5,878 nt of DNA from Pseudomonadota bacterium (GCA_021828605.1 JAJZEG010000315.1:1-5878), one strand, 5' to 3'; numbered from the stretch's first letter, positions 1 to 5,878 are shown. Numbers and translations are program-made. The notes: generated by a model not told the origin, from the sequence alone.

Positions 1-144
1 GAATTGCACCGCGATAGCTGGCTGGTCGCGCCCGCCACCAGCGCGATCCTGTTCGATGCGCAGTTCGAGACCAAATGGCGCCGCGCTCTGGGCCAGATCA
101 ATATCGACCCCGCCGCCCTCTCCAGCCAGAGTGGTCGGGCTTAA
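1..144 (+). CDS. 3' end of an unrecognised gene (C-terminal 47 residues)
   Basis: Frame 1 is open from the first base to a TAA stop at 142-144, so this is the C-terminal end of a gene that begins upstream of the window. The visible protein begins ELHRDSWLVAPATSAILFD and ends SSQSGRA. It has a soluble, mixed-charge composition with no membrane segment. Third codon positions are strongly G/C, as in the real genes nearby, which supports it as coding. I do not recognise the family from this tail and assign no function. It converges on the acetyltransferase gene, whose stop codon lies 7 bases further on, so the two genes are separate transcription units. No hairpin with a T-run follows the stop. 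Confidence 0.6.
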   Translation, partial: ELHRDSWLVAPATSAILFDAQFETKWRRALGQINIDPAALSSQSGRA

Positions 145-151
145 AATCGAG

Positions 152-652
152 TCAGGAATCCGATAAACGAAGCTGCATAATCACCACATCGAGCCAACGG
201 CCAAATTTGAACCCGACATCGCGCAAATGGCCGACCCGCTGGAAACCGAGGCTCGCATGCATGCCAATCGAGCCGATATTCTCCGCATCACCAATCAAAG
301 CGAGCATTTGGCGAAATCCCGCTGCGCGCGCCGCTTCGAGCAGATTTGCCACCAGTAATTTGCCCACCCCCTGACCCCGCACATCCTCGCGCACATAAAC
401 ACTATCCTCGGCGGTGAACCGATAGGCCGAGCGTGGGCGATACTGATCGAAATAGGCAAAGCCGAGCACGCCGGTCGCATCGGTCGCGACCACCCAGCCG
501 TGCTTGGCGGTCACGATCTCCCGATAATGCGCCGTCATCGCTTCCAGCGACGGCGGGGTTTCCTCGAAGGTGCCCGTACCTTCGAGGACGTGATGCGCAT
601 AGATCGCCTGGCAAGCGGGCAGATCAGCCAAGGTGGCAGGGCGAATTTCCAT
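152..652 (-). CDS. GNAT N-acetyltransferase, phosphinothricin/methionine-sulfone acetyltransferase type
   Basis: This complete 166-residue protein is predicted to transfer acetyl from acetyl-CoA to a small amine, and to act in the cytoplasm. The GNAT fold is clear. The N-terminus MEIRPATLADLPACQAIY is strand 1 and helix 1. VLEGTGTFEE (residues 22-31) and YRFTAEDSVYV (77-87) are typical of the PAT subfamily. The acetyl-CoA pyrophosphate loop is RGQGVG at 92-97. GDAENIGSIGMHASLGF (121-137) is motif B, and GFKFGRWLD (147-155) is the conserved C-terminal block. Length and motif order match phosphinothricin N-acetyltransferases and the E. coli MnaT/YncA type. Members act on phosphinothricin, methionine sulfoximine or methionine sulfone, and the true substrate cannot be read from sequence. 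The ATG at 652-650 is preceded by GGAG (661-664) with 8 bases between, which supports this start. The gene is transcribed away from the secretion genes and shows no functional link to them. Confidence 0.93.
   Translation of the reverse strand: MEIRPATLADLPACQAIYAHHVLEGTGTFEETPPSLEAMTAHYREIVTAKHGWVVATDATGVLGFAYFDQYRPRSAYRFTAEDSVYVREDVRGQGVGKLLVANLLEAARAAGFRQMLALIGDAENIGSIGMHASLGFQRVGHLRDVGFKFGRWLDVVIMQLRLSDS
561..588 (-). repeat. Perfect 11-base inverted repeat within the acetyltransferase coding region
   Basis: TCCTCGAAGGT (561-571) and ACCTTCGAGGA (578-588) are exact reverse complements around a 6-base loop. They lie in the codons for residues 22-31 of the acetyltransferase, about 60 bases into its mRNA. 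The protein motif encoded here (LEGTGTFEE) is conserved in the family, so part of the symmetry may follow from amino-acid constraint. No T-run follows on either strand, which argues against a terminator. Confidence 0.55.
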
Positions 653-660
653 AAGGGCAA

Positions 661-664
661 CTCC
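661..664 (-). promoter_or_regulatory. Ribosome binding site of the acetyltransferase gene
   Basis: On the minus strand this reads GGAG, 8 bases before the ATG at 652-650. It fixes the start of the acetyltransferase, and the protein begins exactly where the GNAT fold should. Confidence 0.6.
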
Positions 665-844
665 GGCGCGATTTTAGGTGGGCATCGCGATGATCCCGTG
701 CGATAACATCCAATCTTAACCTATTGCGTGTATCAGATCACGGTGGTCCCTTGCCAAGCGCCGCGTTTTTCTGCTTATGGGGTGAGAATAACGGCCAATT
801 AGGGTAGAAGGTCTTGATTTATTTGATAAATGTTGCAGCGCGTG

Positions 845-852
845 AAAAAAGG
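845..852 (+). promoter_or_regulatory. Weak ribosome binding site of the ABC transporter gene
   Basis: AAAAAAGG ends 11 bases before the ATG at 864. The spacing is longer than ideal and the core is only AAAGG, so initiation may be modest. No better-placed start with a stronger site is visible before the C39-like domain begins near residue 18. Confidence 0.35.
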
Positions 853-863
853 TCGAACCTCGG

Positions 864-3092
864 ATGAACGATTCTGTCGATAACGCGGCGCCGGCGCGAC
901 CCAGCGAGCCCGAACAGCATGTGCGCATCGTCGCGGTGCAATCGGTCGCGAAATTTCATGGCGTGACATTGGATGTCGATGAATTGCGCAAGGAGCCGAC
1001 CGGTGGCCCCCCGTCATCGCCCCATCTGGTTGATTGGGCGCGCGAAAGCGGGCTGTGGGCGCGCGCGATCCAGATGAATTTCCGCCAATTGCTGAAGGTG
1101 GAGACCAATGCGCCGGTGATTTTGCTGCTCAATGATGGGGGCGCTGCCTTGATGGTGGCGCAGGATCGCGAGCGGGGCGTGGTGTTCGTGCGCGATCCGC
1201 GTGCGCCGTTCAGCGCGGCGCCGATGCCGGTCGATGAATTGCAGATGCGTCAGGTCTGGGATGGCACCACTTTGCTGATCCGCGCCGAGCGCTCGGGCGA
1301 AGCGGTCGAACCGGTGTTCAATTTCGGCCTGCTGATCCGCATGGTGATGCTCGAGAAAAGAATCCTGCGCGATGTCGCGATCAGCTCGATCACTTTGACG
1401 ATTTTGCAGGTGCTGCCGATCTTGATGATCATGGTGGTGCTCAACACCGTGATCGTGTTCCATAGTATCAACACGTTGATCCTGATCACCTTGGTCTTCG
1501 TGGTGGCGATCACCTTCGAGGCGCTATTGACCTGGGGCCGACGATTGATGTTGGTCATTCTCTCGACTCGGATCGATGCGCGGCTCAATTTAATGATTTT
1601 CGAGCGGTTGATGACGCTGCCGCTCACTTTCTTCGAGCGCAACCGGGCGGGTGAAACCGCCTATAAAATCCAGCAAATCTACCGCGTGCGCGACTTCATC
1701 ACCGGGCGCCTGCTATCGACCTTCATCGATATTTTCATGATCGCGCTGATCCTGCCGATCCTGTTCTATCTGAACGCGTTCATGGCCTGGACGGTGCTGA
1801 TCGCGGCGGCGATCATTGCGCTGATCATCACCGCCTTCCTGCCCGCGATGTTCCGCCTGACCAGCAAAATCATCGAGGCGGAATCGAACAAGGGCGCGGT
1901 GATGGTGGAAAGCGTCTATGGGATTCGCACGGTGAAATCCCTGGCGCTGGAGCGGGTGCGCGGCGAATTATGGGATTCGCGGGTCGCGGAAACCAGCCGG
2001 TTGAACATGCAAATGGGCCTGTTATCGAACTGGCCGGTGGTGTTGTCGCTGCCGTTCGAGCGTTATGCGCAAGGCGGCGTGTTATTGCTGGGCGGCTATA
2101 TCGCGCTGACCTCGCATAATCCGCTGGCGATTGGCGGGTTGGTTGGGTTCATGCTGCTCGGGGGTCGGGTCGCCGGGCCGCTGGTATCGTTTGCCCGGTT
2201 GATCCAGGATGCGCAGGAAGCGCGGGCCGCCTTCGCGATTGTCGGTAATGTGCTCAACCGACCGACCGAGCGGCGCGCGCTGATGACCGGGCTGCGCCCG
2301 CGCTTTGCCGGATCGATCGAGTTCGATGATGTTATTTTTCAGTATGAAGGCACCAAAACGCCCGCGCTGAACAAAGTCAGCTTCAAAATCCCCGAAGGCA
2401 CCATGCTCGGTGTGGTCGGGCGCTCGGGGTCGGGTAAATCGACGGTCGCGCGGCTGCTGCAAGGGATCAACACCGAATATACCGGCGCGATCAAAATCGA
2501 TGGCACCGAATTGCGTGAAATCAATTTGCGGCATTTGCGCAAAAGCTTCGGGATCGTGTTGCAGGATAATTTCCTGTTCCGCGGCTCGGTGCGCGACAAT
2601 ATCATCGCCGGACGGCCCGGGCTTGGCTTCGAGGACGCGATCCAGGCCGCGCGCCTCGCCGGAGCCGAGGAGTTTATCGAGCGTCTGCCTTATGGCTATG
2701 AAACCTTCATCGAGGAAAACTCGCCGAACCTGTCGGGCGGCCAGAAGCAACGTCTGGCGATTGCCCGCGCGCTGATCGCGGACCCGCGGATTTTGCTGCT
2801 CGATGAAGCGACCAGCGCGCTCGATCCGGAAAGCGAAGCGCTGATCAATGCCAATTTGCTGCGGATTGCGCGCAACCGCACCATGGTCATTATTTCGCAT
2901 CGCCTCGCCTCGTTGATCGATTGCGATCAAATTTTGGTGATGGATGCGGGCGTGGTGATCGATTTAGGCAAACATGACGAGCTGGTTGAACGCTGTGCGA
3001 TTTATCGGCATCTCTGGCTCCAACAAAACCGCCACATGACCCCGGAAGGAGGGCGCCATGGACCGACTCCAACACTGGCTCAAGGCGATTAG
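864..3092 (+). CDS. HlyB-type type I secretion ABC transporter with degenerate C39-like domain
   Basis: This complete 742-residue inner-membrane exporter should couple ATP hydrolysis to one-step secretion of a protein through a type I system. Residues 18-142 align with the C39 peptidase-like domain of HlyB (707 residues in E. coli). The catalytic Cys is absent: the segment reads VRIVAVQSVAKFHG. The catalytic His position is also lost, reading GGAALMVAQ, while VRDP (109-112) keeps the Asp-Pro. Six membrane helices are likely, near 170-193, 203-223, 283-303, 305-326, 386-416 and 421-440, with the family block FFERNRAGE at 256-264. The ATPase domain is intact: Walker A GRSGSGKST (519-527), Q-loop Q567, signature LSGGQ (623-627), Walker B ILLLDEA with D647 and E648, D-loop SALD (651-654), H-loop H679. 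The only cysteines are C687 and C711. The last 20 or so residues extend past the usual HlyB end and overlap the start of the HlyD gene. By homology to HlyB, loss of the protease residues suggests an RTX-like substrate with an uncleaved C-terminal signal; this is inference. Confidence 0.95.
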   Translation: MNDSVDNAAPARPSEPEQHVRIVAVQSVAKFHGVTLDVDELRKEPTGGPPSSPHLVDWARESGLWARAIQMNFRQLLKVETNAPVILLLNDGGAALMVAQDRERGVVFVRDPRAPFSAAPMPVDELQMRQVWDGTTLLIRAERSGEAVEPVFNFGLLIRMVMLEKRILRDVAISSITLTILQVLPILMIMVVLNTVIVFHSINTLILITLVFVVAITFEALLTWGRRLMLVILSTRIDARLNLMIFERLMTLPLTFFERNRAGETAYKIQQIYRVRDFITGRLLSTFIDIFMIALILPILFYLNAFMAWTVLIAAAIIALIITAFLPAMFRLTSKIIEAESNKGAVMVESVYGIRTVKSLALERVRGELWDSRVAETSRLNMQMGLLSNWPVVLSLPFERYAQGGVLLLGGYIALTSHNPLAIGGLVGFMLLGGRVAGPLVSFARLIQDAQEARAAFAIVGNVLNRPTERRALMTGLRPRFAGSIEFDDVIFQYEGTKTPALNKVSFKIPEGTMLGVVGRSGSGKSTVARLLQGINTEYTGAIKIDGTELREINLRHLRKSFGIVLQDNFLFRGSVRDNIIAGRPGLGFEDAIQAARLAGAEEFIERLPYGYETFIEENSPNLSGGQKQRLAIARALIADPRILLLDEATSALDPESEALINANLLRIARNRTMVIISHRLASLIDCDQILVMDAGVVIDLGKHDELVERCAIYRHLWLQQNRHMTPEGGRHGPTPTLAQGD
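3046..3052 (+). promoter_or_regulatory. Perfect Shine-Dalgarno inside the ABC transporter gene
   Basis: AAGGAGG lies 5 bases before the ATG at 3058, within the last codons of the ABC transporter reading frame. This near-ideal site decides the start of the HlyD-type gene and implies that it overlaps the upstream gene by 35 bases. The likely result is translational coupling of exporter and adaptor, with strong independent initiation. Confidence 0.85.
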
Positions 3093-4563
3093 TGCGCGCA
3101 TCGGCGGTAAGGCCGCCGATGCGACCCACGGTGACCGCTCGATGATCGCCAAACCCGCCGTCGGCGACGGGGTTGGCGGCGGCGGCACCGCGACCGCTTT
3201 GGCCACCGGCGCGCAGATTGGTGAAATTCCGGCCGCGTTGCTGGAGTTCCAATCGCCGACGGCGGCGGTGATCGCGACACCGATCCCCGCCAGCTCGCGC
3301 TATACCGGGCTGGTGGTGACCGCTCTGGTGGCGTTGCTGCTGATCATCGCGGCGGTGGTGCGGGTCAGCAAAGTCGTGACCGCACCTGGGCGTCTGGTCT
3401 CGACCGCGCCGACCATGATGATGCAGCCGTTCAACACCTCGATTGTGCAGGCGATTTATGTGCATGAGGGTGAAATCGTGCGCAAAGGCCAGTTATTGGC
3501 CAAGCTGAACCCGACTTATGCGCGCGCCGATCTGACCGCCTTGCATACCCAGGTGGTGGCATTATCCGCCGAGCAGGCCAGGCTGGTCGCCGAGGCGGAT
3601 GGTACGGTGTACGCGCCGCGCGATCCGAGCCCCGCGGCGGCGTTGCAGGCGGCGATTTTCGCGAGCCGACAGGCCGAGCGCACCTACACCATCGAAAATT
3701 ACAACCAGAAAATCGCCGAACTGCAAATGATCGTCGCGAAAAACGAGGGCGAGGCGGGGTTTTACAAAAAGCGGGTCAATGTTGCGCAGGCGGTGGAAAA
3801 CATGCGCACCAAACTGCAGAAATTGCAGGTGGGCAGCAAGTTGAATTCGCTGATTGCGCTGAATGACCGGCTGTCGGTGTCAAGCTCGCTCGCGGGCTCG
3901 ATTGCCACCGCCGGGGCCGGTGAGCGCGATTTGGCCGCGCAAATCGCCGAGCGCGACGCCTATAAAAAGAAATGGATGGCCCATGTCTCCGAGCAGTTGG
4001 CACAAACCACCAGCAAGCTGGTCACCGCCCAGCAGGATCTGGCCAAGGCCCAATTGCAGGATCAGCTGGTGGTGCTGCGCGCGCCGCGCGACGCGGTGGT
4101 GCTGACGGTCGCGCATGTCTCGGTCGGCTCGGTGCTGGAAACCGGTCAGAAATTCATCTCGCTGGTGCCGATCGATGCGCCGTTGACGGTCGAAGCCGAT
4201 GTCAGCGGCACCGAATCGGGTTATCTGCATCCGGGTGATCTGGTGACGGTCAAGTTCGATACGCTCAATTCGCTGCGCTACGGTTCGGCGAAGGGCATCC
4301 TCACCTCGGTCAGTGCCGATAGTTTCAGCCCGGAAACGCCGCCCTCGGAAGGCGGCTCATCCCTGCCGACGCGTCCGCACAGCCTGTTTTATCGCACGCA
4401 AATCTCGCTCGGTGAATTGCTGCTGCACAACACCCCGCCGGGTTTCCGGCTGGTGCCGGGCATGCCGCTGCAAGCCGATATCAAAGTGGGTCGGCGTTCG
4501 GTGATCTCGTATTTCGTCACTAAAATTATGCCTGTGGCGACTGATAGTTTGCATGAGCCGTGA
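3058..4563 (+). CDS. HlyD-family type I secretion membrane fusion (periplasmic adaptor) protein
   Basis: This complete 501-residue adaptor should sit in the inner membrane and bridge the ABC transporter to an outer-membrane TolC-type channel. Residues 1-81 form a cytoplasmic N-terminus with a Gly-rich stretch (GDGVGGGG, 36-43). One membrane helix follows at about 84-101. The first half of the lipoyl-like domain is at about 106-152 (VHEGEIVRKGQLLAKLNP at 135-152). A long alpha-helical hairpin with coiled-coil character spans about 155-338. The second lipoyl half begins at LRAPRDAVV (340-348), and a beta-barrel follows. The C-terminal segment 465-487, which includes GMPLQADIKVGRRSVISY, fits the classical HlyD family signature as I recall it. 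Length is near E. coli HlyD (478). The start is fixed by AAGGAGG 5 bases upstream; it overlaps the exporter gene by 35 bases, so the two are surely co-expressed. The substrate cannot be inferred from this protein. Confidence 0.95.
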   Translation: MDRLQHWLKAISARIGGKAADATHGDRSMIAKPAVGDGVGGGGTATALATGAQIGEIPAALLEFQSPTAAVIATPIPASSRYTGLVVTALVALLLIIAAVVRVSKVVTAPGRLVSTAPTMMMQPFNTSIVQAIYVHEGEIVRKGQLLAKLNPTYARADLTALHTQVVALSAEQARLVAEADGTVYAPRDPSPAAALQAAIFASRQAERTYTIENYNQKIAELQMIVAKNEGEAGFYKKRVNVAQAVENMRTKLQKLQVGSKLNSLIALNDRLSVSSSLAGSIATAGAGERDLAAQIAERDAYKKKWMAHVSEQLAQTTSKLVTAQQDLAKAQLQDQLVVLRAPRDAVVLTVAHVSVGSVLETGQKFISLVPIDAPLTVEADVSGTESGYLHPGDLVTVKFDTLNSLRYGSAKGILTSVSADSFSPETPPSEGGSSLPTRPHSLFYRTQISLGELLLHNTPPGFRLVPGMPLQADIKVGRRSVISYFVTKIMPVATDSLHEP

Positions 4564-4592
4564 TCCGCAGCGATAAGCGGGGGCGGCGGATC
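4562..4592 (+). repeat. Inverted repeat between the HlyD-type and Sel1-repeat genes
   Basis: GATCCGC (4562-4568) is exactly complementary to GCGGATC (4586-4592), with 17 bases between. The left arm includes the last two bases of the HlyD-type stop codon, and the right arm ends just before the GAGG ribosome binding site at 4593-4596. No T-run follows, so it is not an intrinsic terminator. In RNA it could tune translation of the downstream gene or mark a processing site. A 7-base match in GC-rich DNA can also be chance. Confidence 0.35.
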
Positions 4593-4596
4593 GAGG
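4593..4596 (+). promoter_or_regulatory. Ribosome binding site of the Sel1-repeat gene
   Basis: GAGG stands 4 bases before the ATG at 4601, within GAGGGG. The spacing is slightly short. The start is still well supported, because an in-frame TAA at 4574-4576 leaves no other ATG, GTG or TTG between it and 4601. Confidence 0.5.
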
Positions 4597-4600
4597 GGCG

Positions 4601-5878
4601 ATGGCGTTAACTTTGCGGGATCGGCTGGCGGCGCGCACACCTGAGCGCGCGCTCAGCCGTGGCATCGAAGCGGCGGAGGCGCGTGATTGGAAACGTGCGA
4701 CTGCTCTCTTTGCCGTCGCCGCCGAAGCGGGGCTGACCGAAGCGCAGTTTCGCATCGGTGATTGCTACATGGCGGGCACCGGTCAGGTGCGCAATTTGCA
4801 GGAGGCCGCGCGGTGGTTTCAGCGCGCGGCGAATGCCGGTCATGTCGACGCGCAATGTCGGCTGGCCAGCCTGTATTTGCACGGGATTGATGGTCAATCC
4901 CTGCAAGCGAGCGCCAGCCTGTTCGCCAGCCCCTCGGCCACCCCGGCGGTCACCGGCGCTGATTTCGATTTAGCCCTGCACTGGGCGCGCATGGCGGCCG
5001 ATGCCGGGTCCGCCGATGCGCAAGCGATCATCGGCTATATTTTGGCCAACGGTCCCGCGCATTTGCAAAACGCCGATGAGGCACTCAACTATTATCGCCT
5101 GTCCGCCGCGCAAGGCTGGCCGCAAGGTCATTTAGGCCTGGGCACGCTGTTGATGCGCGGGGCCGATACCGCGGAAAAGACCTTCGCCGCCAAAGACCAG
5201 ATCGAACACGCCGCCAAGGCCGATTTGCCGGCGGCGCATTATTTATTGGGCGTTATTCACGAACAGGCGGTGGGCACCCTGCCCGATCCGGCGCTGGCTT
5301 TGGTGCATTATCGCAAAGCGGCGATCCAGGGGATTCGCAATGCCCAGGCCAAGCTGGGTGCGATGCTGCTCGCGGGCCAAGGCTGCGCGCCCGATCCGAT
5401 CGAGGGCGAATCCTGGCTGCGCCGCGCCGCCCTCGCGGGCGACCCGGAAGCCGCCGCCCTGGTCGGTGATCTCTATGCGCGGGGTGGTGCGTTGCCGCCC
5501 AATTACGCCGAAGCCGCGATCTGGTTTCGCGTGGCCGCGCAAGCCGGGCATCGCAGTGCCGCCCGGGCCCTGGGCATGCTCTATAAAACCGGCGCTGGCG
5601 TCGCGCGTGATCCGGATGAGGCCGCGCGCTGGCTGGCCCGCGCCGCCGAACAAGGCGATGTGCAAGCCCAGGCCGATCTGGGCAATTTGCTGATCAGCGG
5701 CGAGGCGCGCACCGTGGCGCTCGATGGGCTGCCGGTCCATGAATGGTTCGAGCGCGCCGCCTCCTCGGGCGATATGATCGGCGCGTTCAATTTCGGGGTC
5801 TGTCTGGCTGAGGGCATCGGCATGAAGCGCGATGATGCGCGTGCGGTGATCTGGCTCAAGCGCGCCGCTGAAAAAATC
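4601..5878 (+). CDS. Sel1-repeat protein linked to the type I secretion genes (3' end outside window)
   Basis: The frame is open from ATG 4601 to the last base, giving 426 residues with no stop, so the gene is truncated by the window edge. Residues 44-424 form about ten Sel1-like (TPR-related) repeats, each a helix pair of the form AxAxxxLGxLYxxGxG...A..W..rAAxxG. The closing Gly of successive units falls at 80, 136, 172, 244, 280, 316, 352 and 390 (Asp208 in one unit). Residues 136-352 thus hold six units in exact 36-residue register. Unit 2 carries a 20-residue Ser/Ala/Pro-rich insertion near 99-118. The first 43 residues are charged, with no signal peptide or membrane segment, so the protein appears cytoplasmic. 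Such repeats bind other proteins and have no enzymatic activity. The gene lies 37 bases after the HlyD-type gene on the same strand, so it is probably co-transcribed. A role as scaffold or chaperone for the secreted substrate is inference. The unseen C-terminus may add a catalytic domain. Confidence 0.9.
   Translation, partial: MALTLRDRLAARTPERALSRGIEAAEARDWKRATALFAVAAEAGLTEAQFRIGDCYMAGTGQVRNLQEAARWFQRAANAGHVDAQCRLASLYLHGIDGQSLQASASLFASPSATPAVTGADFDLALHWARMAADAGSADAQAIIGYILANGPAHLQNADEALNYYRLSAAQGWPQGHLGLGTLLMRGADTAEKTFAAKDQIEHAAKADLPAAHYLLGVIHEQAVGTLPDPALALVHYRKAAIQGIRNAQAKLGAMLLAGQGCAPDPIEGESWLRRAALAGDPEAAALVGDLYARGGALPPNYAEAAIWFRVAAQAGHRSAARALGMLYKTGAGVARDPDEAARWLARAAEQGDVQAQADLGNLLISGEARTVALDGLPVHEWFERAASSGDMIGAFNFGVCLAEGIGMKRDDARAVIWLKRAAEKI

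Larger units (their letters stand above)
653..863. promoter_or_regulatory. Divergent intergenic region with presumed promoters for both directions
   Basis: These 211 bases separate two divergently transcribed genes, so promoters for both should lie here. No strong sigma-70 pair is visible. On the plus strand, TTGCCA (751-756) matches five of six bases of the -35 consensus, but the best partner, TATGGG (776-781), is 19 bases away and matches only three. An AT-rich patch around 814-831 contains the inverted repeat ATTTA-TTTGA-TAAAT (817-831), which could be part of a promoter or an operator. CATCGCGATG (683-692) is a perfect 10-base palindrome on the acetyltransferase side. No ORF with plausible coding character and no riboswitch were recognised. 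The assignment rests mainly on gene layout. Confidence 0.45.

Noticed and set aside
139..160. A possible bidirectional terminator between the two convergent genes at the left edge.
   Set aside because: Only 7 bases separate the stop codons, and no stem with a T-run was found around them.
75..374. A 99-codon plus-strand open frame starting inside the first partial gene and running opposite the acetyltransferase.
   Set aside because: It overlaps both supported genes, lacks a ribosome binding site consistent with them and has a non-natural Pro/Ser/Arg-rich composition.
671..676. TAAAAT on the minus strand, five of six matches to a -10 box for the acetyltransferase gene.
   Set aside because: The matching -35 position is poor, and transcription would begin at about the ribosome binding site (661-664), leaving no usable leader.
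2082..2930. A 282-codon minus-strand open frame opposite the ABC transporter gene.
   Set aside because: Its protein has no recognisable family and a skewed Arg/Gln/Asp-rich composition. It lies antisense to the intact ATPase domain with all motifs, so it is a by-product of GC-biased codons.
2890..3465. A 191-codon minus-strand open frame crossing the exporter/adaptor junction.
   Set aside because: It is Arg/His/Gly-rich low-complexity sequence antisense to two well-supported genes.
4338..4356. A GCCGCC/GGCGGC hairpin within the HlyD-type gene.
   Set aside because: It is a six-base stem of simple GC sequence inside a Pro/Ser/Gly-rich surface loop, with no T-run. This is expected by chance in GC-rich coding DNA.
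5243..5740. A 165-codon minus-strand open frame opposite the Sel1-repeat gene.
   Set aside because: The plus strand here encodes regular Sel1 repeats. The antisense protein shows no known motif and merely mirrors the repetitive codons.

Overview
The window reads as a piece of a moderately GC-rich proteobacterial chromosome, most likely an alphaproteobacterium. The evidence is the codon use (many GCG, CGC, ATC and GAT codons, but also frequent TTG, AAA and AAT), purine-rich ribosome binding sites and the gene families present. The alphaproteobacterial assignment, perhaps Acetobacteraceae or relatives, is an impression and not something the sequence proves. No tRNA, rRNA, CRISPR array, insertion sequence or integrase is visible.

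Layout. Bases 1-144 hold the last 47 codons of an unrecognised plus-strand gene. It converges on a complete minus-strand GNAT acetyltransferase of the phosphinothricin/methionine-sulfone acetyltransferase type (152-652), with only 7 bases between the two stop codons. A divergent intergenic region of 211 bases (653-863) separates the acetyltransferase from a plus-strand run of three genes that fills the rest of the window.

The plus-strand run encodes most of a type I secretion system. A 742-residue HlyB-type ABC transporter (864-3092) has a degenerate N-terminal C39-like domain. It overlaps by 35 bases a 501-residue HlyD-type membrane fusion protein (3058-4563). After a 37-base gap comes a long Sel1-repeat protein (from 4601) that is still open at the end of the window (426 codons seen). 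The tight spacing suggests one transcript. The ABC transporter would energise export across the inner membrane and the HlyD protein would span the periplasm. An outer-membrane TolC-type channel would complete the tunnel, but none is in the window, and neither is a recognisable substrate gene.

The least ordinary element is the Sel1-repeat gene. It has no signal peptide, about ten helical repeats mostly in exact 36-residue register, one 20-residue insertion, and a position directly behind the exporter genes. A cytoplasmic role as scaffold, chaperone or modification partner for the exported protein is a reasonable hypothesis but is not shown. The T1SS core itself is a known system type, so nothing here amounts to a clearly new system.
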